From JAIBJN01 sp963839745 (GTDB lineage Bacteria > Actinomycetota > Thermoleophilia > Gaiellales > Gaiellaceae), in assembly GCA_963839745.1 (NCBI GenBank), contig CAWIWC010000005.1:124001-188000 (forward strand): DNA of 64,000 bases, in the 5' to 3' direction. This document shows, one piece after another, positions 52,114-61,800 of this stretch (position 1 is the stretch's first letter; each line of letters opens with the position of its first letter). The notes beneath the pieces were generated by a model that saw only the letters and a list, made by a program, of their open reading frames with translations, was not told where the DNA came from and ran no database searches. The position numbers were made by a program, and so were the translations under genes.

Positions 52114-52153
52114 CTTAATCCCAAGGTCGAAGGTTCGAATCCTTCACGGCCCA
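52114..52153 (+). repeat. attR core: 40-bp direct repeat of tRNA-Lys 3' half
   Basis: It is identical to 47815-47854, from the anticodon CTT through the discriminator A. Upstream bases differ from the tRNA, so it is a half-gene remnant and not a second tRNA. Confidence 0.85.
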
Positions 52154-52239
52154 ATCCGAGCGCGGGGCTCTCGCGGCTGTTCTCGACCGGTCGTGGGGAA
52201 TGTGTTAGACCAGCACGAACCACGACCCTAGGGGGAGCG

Positions 52240-53989
52240 ATGAGAAGACGCTCGATCGTTGCCTGTGCGGCCCTCGCTCTGGTGATCGCGGCCTCGGGAA
52301 CGGCCGCCGCGCCCGCGGGCGACAAGACCCAGGCTTCAAGACCAAGAAGCCGTCGATGCTGACGCCGGTCATGGAGGGCGTGACGGTCACGCCGCTTCTG
52401 ACCGTCGGGGATGTGCTTGCGAGCGGCTACCGCTTCGAAGCCATCCCGGACGGGATCTCCCTGCGCACGCGGGGCAACGGGCGAGTCGACGTCTTCGTCA
52501 ACCACGAGACGAGCAAGGTGCCGTTCCCCTACAGCGCGGCCAGCCCGACCGCCGCCAACGGGGAGAACGACTTCGACAACGCCCAGGTGAGCCGGCTGAT
52601 CCTCAAGCAGCGCTCCGCCGGCGTCCTGAACGGCTCGTTCGTGATCCCGAGCAGCCTGGGCTACCAGCGGTTCTGCTCCAACTACCTGGCGACGGCGACG
52701 GAGGGGTTCGACCGCAAGATCCTCTTTACGAACGAGGAGTCGCCCGACTACGTGTACCGCCGGGAGGACTCCTGGCCGCCCGTCGATGGGGAGCCCCGAG
52801 GAAGAGGAGGCCGGCCTCGTCGTGGCGCTCGAAGTTGCGACGGGGAAGCAGCGGCCGATCTACGGCATGGGGAGGCACAACCACGAGAACAGCGTGCCCG
52901 ATCCCCGGGTACGGAAAGCCGGTGGTGCTCTCCGGTGACGACACGTTCACGAGCGGCCCGCTCACGGGAGTCTTCCCTGCCGGGGCCGTCCCGGCCCAGT
53001 CCCAGCTGTACTCCTACATCGCACCGAGCACGGACGCCCTGCTCGCCGACACGGGCGACCTGTGGGCCTTCGTCTCGGACACGCCCGGCGTGAAGAACTA
53101 CTACGACGTGCTCCCGAACTCCGGGACAGTGGTCACGGGTCACTTCATCAAGGTGCCGAAGGACATTGCCACCGGGAAGAATCCCGACGGCTCGGAGCTG
53201 AAGGCGGCCGACAAGGGCTTCCCGCTGCCGCCCACGAACGGCAGCTGGCAGACGGACCTCCGCTCCGCCACGCCGGTGGGCATCGACGGCCCGCAGTGGG
53301 TGCTCGAGTACTGGAGCGACATCAACAACGTGTTCCAGTTCGTCCGCGTCGAGGACATCGCCTACGACAAGCGGCCCGGCATGGAGAACGTCGTCTACGT
53401 CGTCGACTCGGGTCGCGGCCGCACGGCCGCCCAGAGCCTGGACACGCCCAACTTCAGGTCGACCAACGGCCGTGTCTGGAAGATGGTGCTCGATCCCGAC
53501 GACCCGACCAAGGTGACGTCCCTGACCGTGCACGTCGAGGGTGACGACAACCCCGTCAAGACGCCGACCGAGATCCACCAGCCGGACAACCTCGAGTCGA
53601 CCCGAACCGGCATCGTCGTGACCGAGGATCCGGGGTCGAGCCAGCAATATCCGTTCGGCTCCACGGATCCCACGGCGACGACGGCGCGGCTCTGGTACGT
53701 CCCGTTCACGGGCGCTCCCCAGATCGTCGCCAAGGTCGACCAGTCGGCCGACGGCGGCCCCACCGACGTCGACGGCCGTGCGCCCGGCAACCTGGGTGCC
53801 TGGGAGACGAGCGGCATCGTGGATGCCTCGGCGGTCTTTGGTCGCGGCGCGTTCCTGATCGACGTGCAGGCCCACACGCTCTGGATCGAGAAGGCGCCCG
53901 GTGACGACAACAACGGCGACGGTCAGCCCGACTTCACGTACAAGCGCGAAGGTGGGCAGCTCGCGCTGATCCGCATTCCCGGCGCGTAG
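52240..53989 (+). pseudogene. Secreted DUF839/PhoX-like protein, three frameshifts
   Basis: A signal peptide (1-23, ACAALALVIAASGTAAA) with GGGGGAG upstream opens the gene. The mature protein begins with a TPVMEGVTVTPLLTVGD region, and later has DVFVNHETSK, YVVDSGRG, HQPDNLESTRTGIVVTEDPG and SGIVDAS, as in the DUF839/PhoX-type phosphatase group. Frame changes near 52334 (a missing G in CAGGC), about 52787 (one extra G in GGGG) and about 52893 (one extra C in CCC) are each needed and each restores a normal protein of about 580 aa. Either a decaying gene or homopolymer sequence errors. Confidence 0.8.
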
Positions 53990-54001
53990 GCGCGGAGAGT
54001 C

Positions 54002-54034
54002 GAGAGGGGGCGCCCACAGGCGGCGCTCCCTCTC
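54002..54034. terminator. Hairpin terminator between convergent genes
   Basis: GAGAGGGGGCGCC (54002-54014) pairs with GGCGCTCCCTCTC (54022-54034) over 13 positions with one G-T pair and a 7-nt loop. It lies between the DUF839 gene and the convergent hydrolase. No T-tract follows, so it may slow rather than fully stop transcription. Confidence 0.55.
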
Positions 54035-54060
54035 CGCCGGCTGTTGGGCGGCTGAGGCCG

Positions 54061-54699
54061 CTAGAGCTCGGCCCGGTAGGCCTCCAGGCGCTCCGCCAGT
54101 TCCCGCGGGCGGCTGATGGAGACGTAGTGGCCGCCGTCCATCTCGTCCGGCTCGATGCCGAGCCGCGCGCGGGTGACGCGACGCTGGAAGTCGGCCGGGA
54201 ACATGCGGTCCCCGCGGCAGAGCAGGACCTTCGTCGGCACGTCGGGCCAGGCCTCGAGCGGCCACGGCTCGACCATCGAACGCTCCGACTGGCCCCGCTC
54301 CCTGCGCCTCGCCTCCTCCTCCAGGTGCGCCGGGACGTCGTGGTAGAAGACGTCCTCCTCGCCGGAGTCCTCGTAGCCGGTGTTCCTCCACCACTCGATC
54401 CCCGTCTCCCCCGGCGCGGGGATCATCGGCGCGAGGAGGACGAGCAGCTCGGCGGGCACGCGGGCGCACACGAGCGGGGCCGTGAAGCCGCCGAGGGAAT
54501 GGCCCACGACGACGAGGTCGCGCCGGTCGCCCACGGCCTCCACGACGGCGTCCGCGTGGTCCCAGAGCCCGAGCGCCTCGTCCTCGCTCGGCAGATCCGG
54601 CGCGATCACCTCGTGGCCGCGCTCGCGCAACTCCGGCTCGACGAGATGCCAGTCCCAGCCGCTACCGCCGCCGCCGTGGATCAGGACGAACGTGGCCAC
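54061..54699 (-). CDS. Alpha/beta hydrolase
   Basis: This 212-aa protein has FVLIHGGGGSGWDW, the nucleophile elbow VVGHSLGGFT, the acid in LLCRGDRMFP and the His in MDGGHYVS. It is similar to short esterase-like hydrolases that act on small molecules. The substrate is unknown. It precedes no obvious pathway gene, and the TolB-like gene lies upstream by 10 bp in the same direction. Confidence 0.86.
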   Translation of the reverse strand: MATFVLIHGGGGSGWDWHLVEPELRERGHEVIAPDLPSEDEALGLWDHADAVVEAVGDRRDLVVVGHSLGGFTAPLVCARVPAELLVLLAPMIPAPGETGIEWWRNTGYEDSGEEDVFYHDVPAHLEEEARRRERGQSERSMVEPWPLEAWPDVPTKVLLCRGDRMFPADFQRRVTRARLGIEPDEMDGGHYVSISRPRELAERLEAYRAEL

Positions 54700-54709
54700 G
54701 CGGCCAGTG

Positions 54710-55717
54710 TCACGGATCCGCGGCCCAGTCTGCGACGGCGTCGTGCGTGGTCGCCGTAGTCAGCCGCCGCTTGTCCAGCCCGTTCGGGGCCATCGACCAG
54801 ACGTCGTTGCTCGTCGTCGTGAAGCGCGTGAAGGCGATCCGCCCGCTGCCGGGGCCCCAGACCGGGCCGAAGTCGCCGACGTCGTTATTCGTCAGCCGGC
54901 GCACGCCCGTGCCGTCGAACCCGATCACGTAGAGCTCGGTGTCCTCGCCGTCCCAGAGCTCGAACGCCAGGCGCGCGCCGTTGGGCGACCACGTGGGCTT
55001 GGTGACCGCCCTGGGGGTGGAGAACAGCAGTCGCCTGCCGCTTCCGTTCGCCCGCACGAGCCTGATCTGGCTTCCGCTGGCATGAGAGCGGACCCACGCG
55101 ATCCACCCGGTCGAGGACCAGTCGGGGCTGTGGTCGGCAGCGCGGTGGTCGGTGAGCCGGCGGAGGCTGCCTCCCGCGGCGGCGATGGTGTAGATCTCGG
55201 CGTTGGTGCGCGTGACGTAGCGCGTGAACGCGATGCGGTTCGAGTCCGCAGACCACGTGGGGTCGGAGTCGTCGATCGTGTTGTTCGTGAGCCTGCGCCT
55301 GCCTGTCCCGTCGGGCTCCATGACGGCGAGCTCCGACCGGCGCCCTGCGACCTGGAACTCGAACGCGATCAGCTCACCGTCGCGCGCCCACGCGGGATTC
55401 GCCTCGGTCGCGTCGGTGTTCGAAAGCCGCCGGAGGCTGGTGCCGTCGATGTCGAGGCGCCAGAGGTCGTCGTGCCGCCCGCTGCGCCGACGGACGAAGA
55501 CCAGCCGGGCGCCGCTCGGCGAGATGACCGGGCCGAAGTCGTTGACCGAGCCGGACGTGAGGCGGTCCTTGCCGGAGCCGTCGCCCTCCATGACCCACAC
55601 GTGCGAGGTGGACGTGCCGAGGCTCGTGTACGCGACGTTCGATGCCGCCGCGATCCCGGCCGCGGCGAGCCCTGCCGCGAGAGCGGCCGCCGCCAGGATT
55701 CGGTGCGAGGGCGCCAT
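54710..55717 (-). CDS. Secreted TolB-like beta-propeller protein
   Basis: This 335-aa protein has a signal peptide (1-27) and repeated blades of the PD40 type (DFGPVISPSGARLVFVRRR; SDPTWSADSNRIAFTR; KPTWSPNGARLAFELWDG; FGPVWGPGSGRIAFTRF). I chose the ATG at 55717 because GGAGG lies 7 nt upstream and the signal peptide starts there; an ATG at 55741 adds eight residues. It is not TolB itself, as no Tol-Pal genes are near. It is probably a surface or periplasm-like binding protein. Confidence 0.82.
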   Translation of the reverse strand: MAPSHRILAAAALAAGLAAAGIAAASNVAYTSLGTSTSHVWVMEGDGSGKDRLTSGSVNDFGPVISPSGARLVFVRRRSGRHDDLWRLDIDGTSLRRLSNTDATEANPAWARDGELIAFEFQVAGRRSELAVMEPDGTGRRRLTNNTIDDSDPTWSADSNRIAFTRYVTRTNAEIYTIAAAGGSLRRLTDHRAADHSPDWSSTGWIAWVRSHASGSQIRLVRANGSGRRLLFSTPRAVTKPTWSPNGARLAFELWDGEDTELYVIGFDGTGVRRLTNNDVGDFGPVWGPGSGRIAFTRFTTTSNDVWSMAPNGLDKRRLTTATTHDAVADWAADP

Positions 55718-55806
55718 GCCCTGTCCTCCACCCGTGATCATGACACCTGGCCATGCCCGCGGACAAGGCCGGGTCCGAGCCGCAGCGGGCCACCGGATCT
55801 GACACG

Positions 55807-56181
55807 ATGCGCGCCGTGCTCCCGAGGCTGATCTTCGCCTGGCTCGCCAACGTCGTCGCGCTCTTCGTCGCCACGTGGATCATCTCGTCTGCCGACTACG
55901 GCGACGACTTCTGGGTGCTCTTGCTCGCGGCGCTCGTGTTCACGATCGTGAACATCTTTGTCCGCCCGCTCGTCATCCTCCTGGCGCTTCCGGTCGTGGT
56001 CCTGACGCTCGGGCTGGCGTTGATCCTCATCAACGTGCTCATGCTCTACCTGACCGACTGGATCGTTCCCAGCTTCGAGTCGGGGAGCTTCTGGGCGACG
56101 CTCGGCGCCGCGGTGATCGTCTCGATCGTCAACCTGATCCTGGACCTCGTCCTGAAGCCGGACGAGCGCCTGCGCGACTAG
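55807..56181 (+). CDS. PF04020 phage-holin-4-like membrane protein
   Basis: This 124-aa protein has about four membrane segments, with the family pattern LIFAWLANVVALFVATWI, FTIVNIFVRPLVILLALPV, LIVNVLML-like and a last helix ending in LDLVLKPDERLRD. PF04020 members are common in actinobacteria; holin activity is not established. I chose the ATG at 55807; an in-frame ATG at 55753 would add 18 hydrophilic residues. Confidence 0.8.
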   Translation: MRAVLPRLIFAWLANVVALFVATWIISSADYGDDFWVLLLAALVFTIVNIFVRPLVILLALPVVVLTLGLALILINVLMLYLTDWIVPSFESGSFWATLGAAVIVSIVNLILDLVLKPDERLRD

Positions 56182-56229
56182 CCCTTCTCAGCCTCAAGCG
56201 CCGGGACGCCGCGGCCGATCTTCTAGCCG

Positions 56230-57252
56230 ATGCCCCAAGCTGCCCGCCTTCAGGCGCTCCTCGACCTGTCCAGGAGCCTTTCGTCGAGCCTCGAGCTCCG
56301 CGACGTCCTGCGCGAGTTCGCGACGCGCGCGGCCGAGCTGACCGGCGCGACCGCCGCCGAGCTCTCGCACTACGACCCGGCGAAGGGCGCGCTCGTGATG
56401 CTCGTCGAGTACCGCGACGGAGGCGACGAGATCACGACCACGGGCGGGCAGGTGTACCACCTGGTCGACTACCCGGCCACGCGCCACGTGCTCGAGACGC
56501 AGGAGGCCGTGCAGATCCGCGTCTCGGACCCGTCCCACGATCCCGCCGAGCGCGCGCTGCTCGAGCACCAGGGGCAGAAGTCGCTCCTGATGCTCCCCCT
56601 CGTCGCCCGGGGCGACACGATCGGCCTCCTCGAGATCGTCGACGTGAACGACCGTGTCTGGGACGACGCTGACGTCGAGTTCTGCCGGGCGCTCTGCGAC
56701 ATCGTTGCCATCGCCGTCCGCAACGCGGTGCTCTTCGCCGAGCTCCAGGAGACGGCGGCGCGCGACAAGCTCACGGGTCTCTACAACCGGCGCCTCTTCG
56801 AGGAACAGTTCGAGGCGGCGGTCGCGCGCAGCCTCCGCAACAAGGAGGACCTGACGCTCCTCGTCGTCGACCTGGACGGCCTCAAGCGCATCAACGACGT
56901 CAGCGGCCACGTCGCGGGCGACAACGCGCTCCGCACGCTCTCGGATGCCCTCCGGGCGACGATCCGCTCGACCGACGTGGCCTGCCGGATCGGGGGCGAC
57001 GAGTTCGCGGTCGTCCTTCCGGGCTCCACGGCCGAGGACGCGGTCGGCGTGGCCGAGCGGGCGCAGGAGATGCTCGCGGAGATCGGGCGCGGCCAGTACA
57101 GCTTCTCGGGCGGCATCGCGCGCGTGACGCCCGCCCAGTCCTCCGCGGAGGACGTCTTCCGTGCGGCAGATCTGGCCGCCTATCGCGCGAAGGCCGCCGG
57201 AGGAGCCCGCACGCTCCTCGGCGTCGAGACCAAGCTCGTCGCCGAGGCCTAG
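56230..57252 (+). CDS. GAF-GGDEF diguanylate cyclase
   Basis: This 340-aa protein has an N-terminal GAF domain (about 15-165) and a C-terminal GGDEF domain (about 175-330) with the intact active-site motif RIGGDEFAVVLPG and the preceding DLDGLKRINDVSGH. It would make cyclic di-GMP from GTP in response to an unknown ligand. No inhibitory RxxD motif five residues before GGDEF was recognised. It pairs functionally with the HD-GYP protein at 12230. Confidence 0.92.
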   Translation: MPQAARLQALLDLSRSLSSSLELRDVLREFATRAAELTGATAAELSHYDPAKGALVMLVEYRDGGDEITTTGGQVYHLVDYPATRHVLETQEAVQIRVSDPSHDPAERALLEHQGQKSLLMLPLVARGDTIGLLEIVDVNDRVWDDADVEFCRALCDIVAIAVRNAVLFAELQETAARDKLTGLYNRRLFEEQFEAAVARSLRNKEDLTLLVVDLDGLKRINDVSGHVAGDNALRTLSDALRATIRSTDVACRIGGDEFAVVLPGSTAEDAVGVAERAQEMLAEIGRGQYSFSGGIARVTPAQSSAEDVFRAADLAAYRAKAAGGARTLLGVETKLVAEA

Positions 57253-57265
57253 CTAGGAGGGATTC

Positions 57266-58852
57266 CTAGGCGCTCGCCGAGGCCCTGGAGGCCGTGCGGC
57301 GCCGTGCGCCGAGGTCGAGCCGCTCGTCTGCGTGCTCGATCAGGAGCGGGTCGTGCGTGCCGCACACAACTGCGGCGCCGGTGTCCCGCGCGAGGTCGAG
57401 CAGGAGCCGGGCGACCGCCAGCGCGTTCGCCTGGTCGAGGCGCGCCGTCGGCTCGTCGGCGAGGAGGAGGGTCGGCCGGGCCGCGACCGCCCGTGCGACG
57501 GCGACCCGTTCGCGCTGGCCGCTCGAGAGGTCCTCGACGCGCCGTGAGGCCTCGGCCGCCAGCCCGACCGCGGCGAGCGCCTCGGCTGCACGCGCGCGGG
57601 CCTCGTCCGCCTCGATGCGGCGCAGCGAGAGGCCGAGCTCGATGTTCTCAGCGGCAGTCAGAAAGGGCACGAGGCCGGTCTCCTGGCTCACGAGGGCGAT
57701 GCGCTCGGCGCGGAAGCGGGCGCGCCCGTCGCGGTCGAGATCCGACAGCGTCTCGCCCAGCACCCGGACGTCGCCCGCCGTGGGCACATCCGTTCCCGCC
57801 AGGAGTCTCAGAAGCGTCGTCTTCCCCGAGCCGGACGGGCCGGTGACGGCGGTCAGGCGCCCCCCGACGAACGCCGCGTCGAGCTCCAGAAGCGCGGAGG
57901 CCGCCGCCGCTCCCTCGCCGTACGTGCGCGAAAGGCCGCTCACCTCGGCGACGCTCTCGCCGTCGCCGGCCGGCCGCCGGAGCGCCGGCTCCTCCTCTGG
58001 GAGGGCGACCTCGCCGTCGCCCGGAATCGCCTCGAGGACGATCCCCTCCTCGTGGAGCCGTGCGGTCGCGTGCGAGCGGATGCCGGTGCGCCGCAGCAGC
58101 TCCTCGGAGAGGCGGAGCCAGCCGCCGCGGCCCACCACGATCGCCTCGTCGCGGCCGTCCGCGAGCGCCGCCTCCTCGCTCACCCGACCGTCGCGCACGC
58201 GCACGATCCGGTCGGCGATTGCCGCGGACTCGGGGTCGTGGCTCACGAGCACGGTGGTCGTCTCGCCGCCGCGGGCGAGCTCGGCGATCGCCTCGTAGAC
58301 GAGCCGGGCGCTGGCCGCGTCCAGCTCGCCCGTCGGCTCGTCCGCGAGGAAGAGCCGCGGCTTGTGCGCGAGCGCGGCGCACACGGCGACCCGCTGCTGC
58401 TCGCCGCCGGAGAGCTCGCGGGGATGAGCGTGGCGGCGGTCGAGCAGCTCGACCCGCTCCAGGAGCTCGTCTGCGCGCACATGGCGCTCCCGTGCGGTCA
58501 CGCCGGCGAGGCCGAGCTGGATGGTCACGAGCTCGCGGATCTCGAGCTCGGCCGCCAGCGCGCGCCAGTAATGCTGGTCCGCATAGCCGAGCAGCTCGGC
58601 GCGGTAGCCGGCGCGGCCTCGCCGCCCGAGCCTGGCCAGGTCGCGGCCGTGCACCCGCACGCTCCCCGCCGTCGGCTGGTCGAGCGCGGCAAGCATCCGG
58701 AGGAGGGTCGACTTGCCCGAGCCGCTCGGCCCGAGCACGACGCAGATCTCGCCCTCCTGCACCTCGAGCGTCAGCCCTTGGAGCGCCACGACGCCTCCCT
58801 CCGGCGCCGCGTAGACGCGGAAGAGGTCGCGGATGTCGACGGCGGCGCTCAT
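57266..58852 (-). CDS. Tandem ABC-transporter ATPase (two nucleotide-binding domains)
   Basis: This 528-aa protein has two ATPase domains in one chain. Each has Walker A (GPSGSGKST at about 40; GPSGSGKTT at about 340), signature (LSGGEQQRV; LSSGQRERV, the second with an extra Ser) and Walker B (LADEPTGELDAA; LADEPTARLDQA). This is the MacB/LolD-type subgroup. It overlaps the permease by 4 bp (ATGA) and must power it. Fusion of two domains in one peptide with one permease chain implies one ATPase per FtsX protein. Confidence 0.9.
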   Translation of the reverse strand: MSAAVDIRDLFRVYAAPEGGVVALQGLTLEVQEGEICVVLGPSGSGKSTLLRMLAALDQPTAGSVRVHGRDLARLGRRGRAGYRAELLGYADQHYWRALAAELEIRELVTIQLGLAGVTARERHVRADELLERVELLDRRHAHPRELSGGEQQRVAVCAALAHKPRLFLADEPTGELDAASARLVYEAIAELARGGETTTVLVSHDPESAAIADRIVRVRDGRVSEEAALADGRDEAIVVGRGGWLRLSEELLRRTGIRSHATARLHEEGIVLEAIPGDGEVALPEEEPALRRPAGDGESVAEVSGLSRTYGEGAAAASALLELDAAFVGGRLTAVTGPSGSGKTTLLRLLAGTDVPTAGDVRVLGETLSDLDRDGRARFRAERIALVSQETGLVPFLTAAENIELGLSLRRIEADEARARAAEALAAVGLAAEASRRVEDLSSGQRERVAVARAVAARPTLLLADEPTARLDQANALAVARLLLDLARDTGAAVVCGTHDPLLIEHADERLDLGARRRTASRASASA

Positions 58853-61800
58853 ATCCGGCGGGAGGCTGCGGTGACGAGGGCCGCGGCGGCAAGTGCGCCG
58901 CCGCCCAGGGCGATTGCGAGGACGGGCCAGGTGACGGTCGCGTGCAGGGGAAGCTCGGTCGCGCGGGCGTCGGCAGTCACCGAGACAAGGTCGACGACGA
59001 GCACGCCAAGGAGCGCGGCTGTGACGAGACCACCAGCGAGGCCCACGCCGACGACGACCAGGCTGCGCAGCCTGACGACTCGGCGCAGGAGAGCGGGTCG
59101 AGCGCCCTGCTCCTCGAGGTCGTCGAGGTCGCCGCGCTCGTCCCGGACGTCCGAGGCCACGCCGAGCAGCACACCGACGAGCGCGAGCCCGAGCGCCACG
59201 AGCGCGGCAGCGAGGAGAGTCAGGAGCGTCCCCCGGGCGAGCGGGTCGTCGCGGAGGGAGTGCTCGATCTCCGTGCGCGAGTCCACGGCGAGCACGTTGA
59301 AGGGAGGGCGCGCGAGCTCGGCTGCCAGCGCCTCGCGCTCCTGCTCGCCGGGCGCGCCCAGCCAGACCTCGTTCGTCACGGCGGCCCCCGGGTGGGTGGC
59401 GTTGAGCGCCGTCGAGAGGAGCGTGCGGTCGGCGACTACGAAGTCGTCGCGCGTCCCGGGGAACCGCTCGGCCACGGCGGCGACCTGGACGGTCACCTGC
59501 TCGCCGGCGATCCGCAGCGCGAGCTCTCCGCCTGGGGCTGCCGCGGCCGCCACGTCGGGCGAGGCGATCGCGAGCACCGGCTGCTCGTCGGTCGGCTGGG
59601 TCGGTCGGAACCGTGTCGCCGCCTGCTCGGTGAGCGTCCCGGTGAGCCTCACGCCGAAGTCGTCGGGAACCGCTTCGATGCCGTTGACGCCAATCCAGTC
59701 GGCGTAGCGGTCGAGCACGACCGGGCCCGCCGCCGTCTGCGCCATCAGCGGGCCGAGCTCGAGCGCCAGCTTCCGCGGTCTGCCCTCGCCTCCCCGCTCC
59801 TGCACCTTGACCGGCGGGTTCAGCGTGACTGCGACGACGCGCCCGCCCTGCGCCTCGGGCGGCACGGCGACACGCAGCGTCGAGCCGTCTCGCTGGGGCT
59901 TGCCGAGATCGAGATGCTCGTAGCCGCCGGACGGAGTCTCAACGCTTGCTGTGAGGGTGACGAGTTCGCCGCGCGCCGCCACCTCGAGCTGCGTTGCGTC
60001 GTCGGGGAGCACCGGCCCCCGGATTCCCGTCTCGCCCACAGGCTCGACGCGGCGCGCCAGGCTCGCCGGCGAGAGGGCGCTGAAGTCGTCCCGCCAGCCC
60101 CGGAGGGCGGGGATCGCCTCGGCGTCGAGCCCGACGATGCCGATGCCGGTGCGGCCGCCGGCGCGGTTGACGTTGCCGGAGAGCCGCACGACCGGCTCGA
60201 CGCGCACGTCGTTCTCCAGCTCGGCAAGGCGCGCGGGAGGGGCGGCGTCGTTGACGCGTATGAGCCGGGTCAGGTCCTCGCGCAGGGTGAAGTCCAGCGG
60301 GACGGCGTAGGCCGCCTGCTCCTCCTGCCCCCGGGCGAGCGTGGAGCGGTAGCTCTCGGCGAAGACGGCGAGGCCGACGCTGACGACGAGGAAGGCCGCC
60401 GCGACGGCGGCGTGGCCCGGGTGCCTGGCCAGCGAGAGTGCCGCCATGCGGAGGCCGACCGACCGACCGCGGGAGACGCGCTCCAGCAGGAGCAGGCCCG
60501 GGCGCAACAGGCGCGCGCAGACGACCGCGGCCACGAAGGTGACAAGCCCTGGGAGCAGGACGAGCGCGGCTGCTGTGCCGGATTCCTGGGCGAGCGCCTC
60601 CTGGTCGAGGTCGCCGCGGAGGAGCGTGACCGCGATGACGGCGACCGCGCCCAGCGCCGCGGCATCCAGGGCAGAGAACGAGCGCCGGCCGAAGCCGATC
60701 GGCTTCGCTCTCAGCGCGGCGACGAGGACGAGGGCGAGCGCGAGAGCGACGACGGCGGCCGCGAGCAGGCCCGTGCGCGAGAGGGTCGAGTGCGCGAGTA
60801 CCTCGCCGACCGGGGCGTCCGCGCGCGAGGCCACGACCGCGCCGGCCAGCGTGCCTAGCGCCCATCCGGCCGCCGTGCCCACCACGGCGACGGCCGTGGC
60901 CTCTGTTCCTGTGAAGAGCGAGAGCTGCCACCGCCTGGCGCCGAACCACGTCAACCGCCGCCGGGCCGACTCGGTGTCGCGTCGCATGCTCACCGCGGCG
61001 AGGATCGCGAAGGCGAAGAGCAGCGCTGCGGACTCGCCGCCCACGAGCAGCAGCCGGCGCCCCGCCACCTCGCTCGCCTCGGAGGCGGCCCCGAGGTCCA
61101 CGAGGGGCGCGCTCAGATCGGCCGCGAACGACGTGTTCTGGAAGGACGTGCGGGCCCGCGCCACGTCGTTGGCGAACGCGTCGATGTTCCAGGCGCGCAC
61201 GCTCCCCGGCGCCAGCGGAACGACCCACGCGTAGCTGCGGTAGACGGTCTCGAGCTCCCGTGATCCGACGAGGCCCTCGACGCCCTCGGCGAGGACGAGC
61301 GGCGCCGGGGGCGGCCGGTGGTAATCGATCGCGTCGCGGTAGACGGGGCTGAGCGCGGCCCTCGAACGTTCGTTCTCGGCGGGCGCGACGAAGTCGCCGA
61401 ACAGCACGGGCGAGCGGATCGCCGCCGTCCCGACCTCGACCAGCCGCAGGCCCTCCACGTTCGGCAGCGACCCGGCCCCCCGGAGCCGCACGACTTCGCA
61501 GTGCTCCGGCTCGCACGTTCGCGGCATGCGGCCCGAGCGCAGCGTCACCCACCTCTCGAGGTCGTCGACCGCTCCCAGGCCGATGAAGCGGCCGGCGATC
61601 GTGCTCTCCCGGTAGAGGACGAGCGCGGCCGGGTCCGCCTCGCTGACGCCGGCGAGGGACTTGCGCGCGCTCTCGTCGAGCGTCGAATAACCCTCGGTCA
61701 GTGAGGGGATGCCGAACCAGGCGGCGCGCAGGGACCGCTGGGCCGCGGGGATCTCCTCGATCGCCCGGCCGACGCTCTCGTCCTTGGCCACGACCGTGCC

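Noticed and set aside
52114..52153. A second tRNA-Lys gene
   Set aside because: Only the 3' half is present; the acceptor 5' strand, D arm and 5' anticodon stem are missing.
51873..52505. Minus-strand 210-codon frame across attR
   Set aside because: It contains the false tRNA peptide GREGFEPSTLGL and overlaps the signal peptide of the DUF839 gene on the other strand.
55807..56181. A prophage holin signalling a prophage
   Set aside because: No other phage genes are near; PF04020 proteins are common chromosomal membrane proteins in actinobacteria.
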